Shown here piece by piece: positions 5,246 through 6,032 of a DNA stretch of 6,032 nucleotides. The notes beneath the pieces are model-generated. The model was given only the letters and a program-made list of their open reading frames with translations. It had not been told where the DNA came from and ran no database searches. Made by a program: the position numbers and the translations under genes. Source of the DNA: CAYPTI01 sp964413525 [NCBI: uncultured bacterium] (lineage in GTDB: Bacteria > T1Sed10-126). The stretch spans positions 1 to 6,032 of the forward strand of contig CAYPTI010000111.1 in the NCBI GenBank assembly GCA_964413525.1, in the 5' to 3' direction. Within the stretch, counting starts at the first letter, position 1. Each line of letters starts with the position of its first letter.

Positions 5246-6025
5246 GTGTCGCGACGAGTCATGATGGCAGCCAACTGGAAGATGCACAAAACCATTTCCG
5301 AGGCGATTAACCTGGCGGTTCGATTGAAGTACGCCTGTGCCTCGGTGGACGACCGGGACCTCGTGCTCTGTCCTCCCTACACCTCCCTCGAACCGGTGGT
5401 CGAAGCGGTCGATGAGTCCCCCATCGAGGTGGGAGCCCAAAACATGCACTACGAATCCTCCGGTGCCTACACCGGGGAGATCAGCCCGACCATGGTCAAC
5501 GATACCGGGGCCGGCTGGGTGATTCTGGGTCACAGCGAACGACGTGAGTACTTCGACGAGGGAGAAGACCTCCTGCGCCGGAAGCTCTCCGCGGCGCTGG
5601 AGCACGAACTATCGGTGATCTATTGTATCGGGGAGACCGAACAGCAGCGGGAAGCCGGCCGGGTGGAGGAGGTTCTCTCCGATCAACTTCGCGGGACCCT
5701 GGAGGGATTCACGGCGGAGGAACTGGACGACCTGGTGGTGGCCTACGAACCGGTCTGGGCCATCGGGACCGGCAACTCCGCCTCGCCGGAGCAGGCCGAC
5801 GAGGCCCATCAGACGGTCCGGTCCGTGCTGGACGACGTCGTGGAGGACGGATTCGGTGAATCGACTCGTGTTCTCTACGGGGGCAGCGTGAAGCCTCACA
5901 ACGTCGAGGACCTGATGGCTCAGCCGAACCTGGACGGAGCCCTGGTCGGCAGCGCCAGCCTGACGGCGGAGGATTTTGCCGCCATTGCCCGATACGACCT
6001 GGACGACAACGTGGTGCTGCCGTAA
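5246..6025 (+). CDS. tpiA: Triosephosphate isomerase
   Basis: This cytoplasmic TIM-barrel dimer interconverts dihydroxyacetone phosphate and glyceraldehyde 3-phosphate, supplying Gap. From the GTG at 5246 it has 259 residues, close to the family norm of about 250. The N-terminal strand AANWKMHK holds Asn10 and Lys12. GAQNMHYESSGAYTGE precedes the electrophile His96 in GHSERR. The catalytic base Glu168 is in AYEPVWAIGTG, whose end is the flexible loop 6. The phosphate-binding YGGSVKPHN and GALVGSASL complete the signature. The GTG start gives a natural N-terminus (MSRRVMMAANWKM) and has an ideal ribosome site. ATGs at 5261 and 5264 would leave almost nothing before the first strand. The protein is very acidic (48 Asp+Glu, only 5 Lys and 14 Arg). 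The gap to pgk is 13 bases, so the two are co-transcribed. Confidence 0.97.
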   Translation: MSRRVMMAANWKMHKTISEAINLAVRLKYACASVDDRDLVLCPPYTSLEPVVEAVDESPIEVGAQNMHYESSGAYTGEISPTMVNDTGAGWVILGHSERREYFDEGEDLLRRKLSAALEHELSVIYCIGETEQQREAGRVEEVLSDQLRGTLEGFTAEELDDLVVAYEPVWAIGTGNSASPEQADEAHQTVRSVLDDVVEDGFGESTRVLYGGSVKPHNVEDLMAQPNLDGALVGSASLTAEDFAAIARYDLDDNVVLP

Positions 6026-6032
6026 GGACAGT
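6024..6032 (+). promoter_or_regulatory. Possible ribosome binding site of a further downstream gene
   Basis: AAGGA (6024-6028) overlaps the tpiA TAA, repeating the stop/ribosome-site overlap seen at 5230-5238. Only seven bases remain after the stop, with no terminator visible, so the operon may continue. The next gene cannot be identified from the window. Confidence 0.3.

Overview
The window holds five complete protein genes, all on the + strand: lepB (signal peptidase I), ftsI (class B penicillin-binding protein), gap (glyceraldehyde-3-phosphate dehydrogenase), pgk (phosphoglycerate kinase) and tpiA (triosephosphate isomerase). Every catalytic motif I looked for is present, and I see no frameshift, mobile element, CRISPR array, tRNA or rRNA. 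This is mostly ordinary housekeeping DNA. I found no convincing previously undescribed system. The best leads are in the two intergenic regions and in the architecture of the signal peptidase.

Organism: a bacterium, since it has a lepB/ftsI envelope machinery and strong AGGAGG-type ribosome binding sites. The DNA is GC-rich, with G/C favoured at third codon positions. The cytoplasmic enzymes are very acidic. By hand count Gap has 52 Asp+Glu against 24 Lys+Arg in 334 residues, and TpiA has 48 against 19 in 259, with arginine outnumbering lysine. This composition is typical of a 'salt-in' halophile. The signal peptidase is of the long type I associate with Bacteroidota and some other phyla, but the strong Shine-Dalgarno sites argue against a typical Bacteroidota. 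I cannot name the phylum.

Layout: lepB (12-1061) begins with a GTG whose ribosome site overlaps a TGA that may end an upstream gene. A 184-base gap (1062-1245) separates it from ftsI. This gap carries an inverted repeat around a possible -10 box, then two predicted RNA hairpins, the second of which hides one of two alternative ribosome binding sites of ftsI. ftsI (1246-2886) is followed by a 138-base gap (2887-3024) with a small hairpin, a possible promoter and two more weak hairpins. Then comes the tightly packed gap-pgk-tpiA cluster (3025-6025). The gap stop codon abuts the pgk start (TAAATG), and the pgk stop overlaps the tpiA ribosome site.

The genes form two functional groups. LepB removes signal peptides from exported proteins and FtsI crosslinks septal peptidoglycan, so both act at the cytoplasmic membrane. 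TpiA, Gap and Pgk catalyse consecutive steps of lower glycolysis/gluconeogenesis (dihydroxyacetone phosphate to 3-phosphoglycerate) and are very probably one operon that continues past the right edge.
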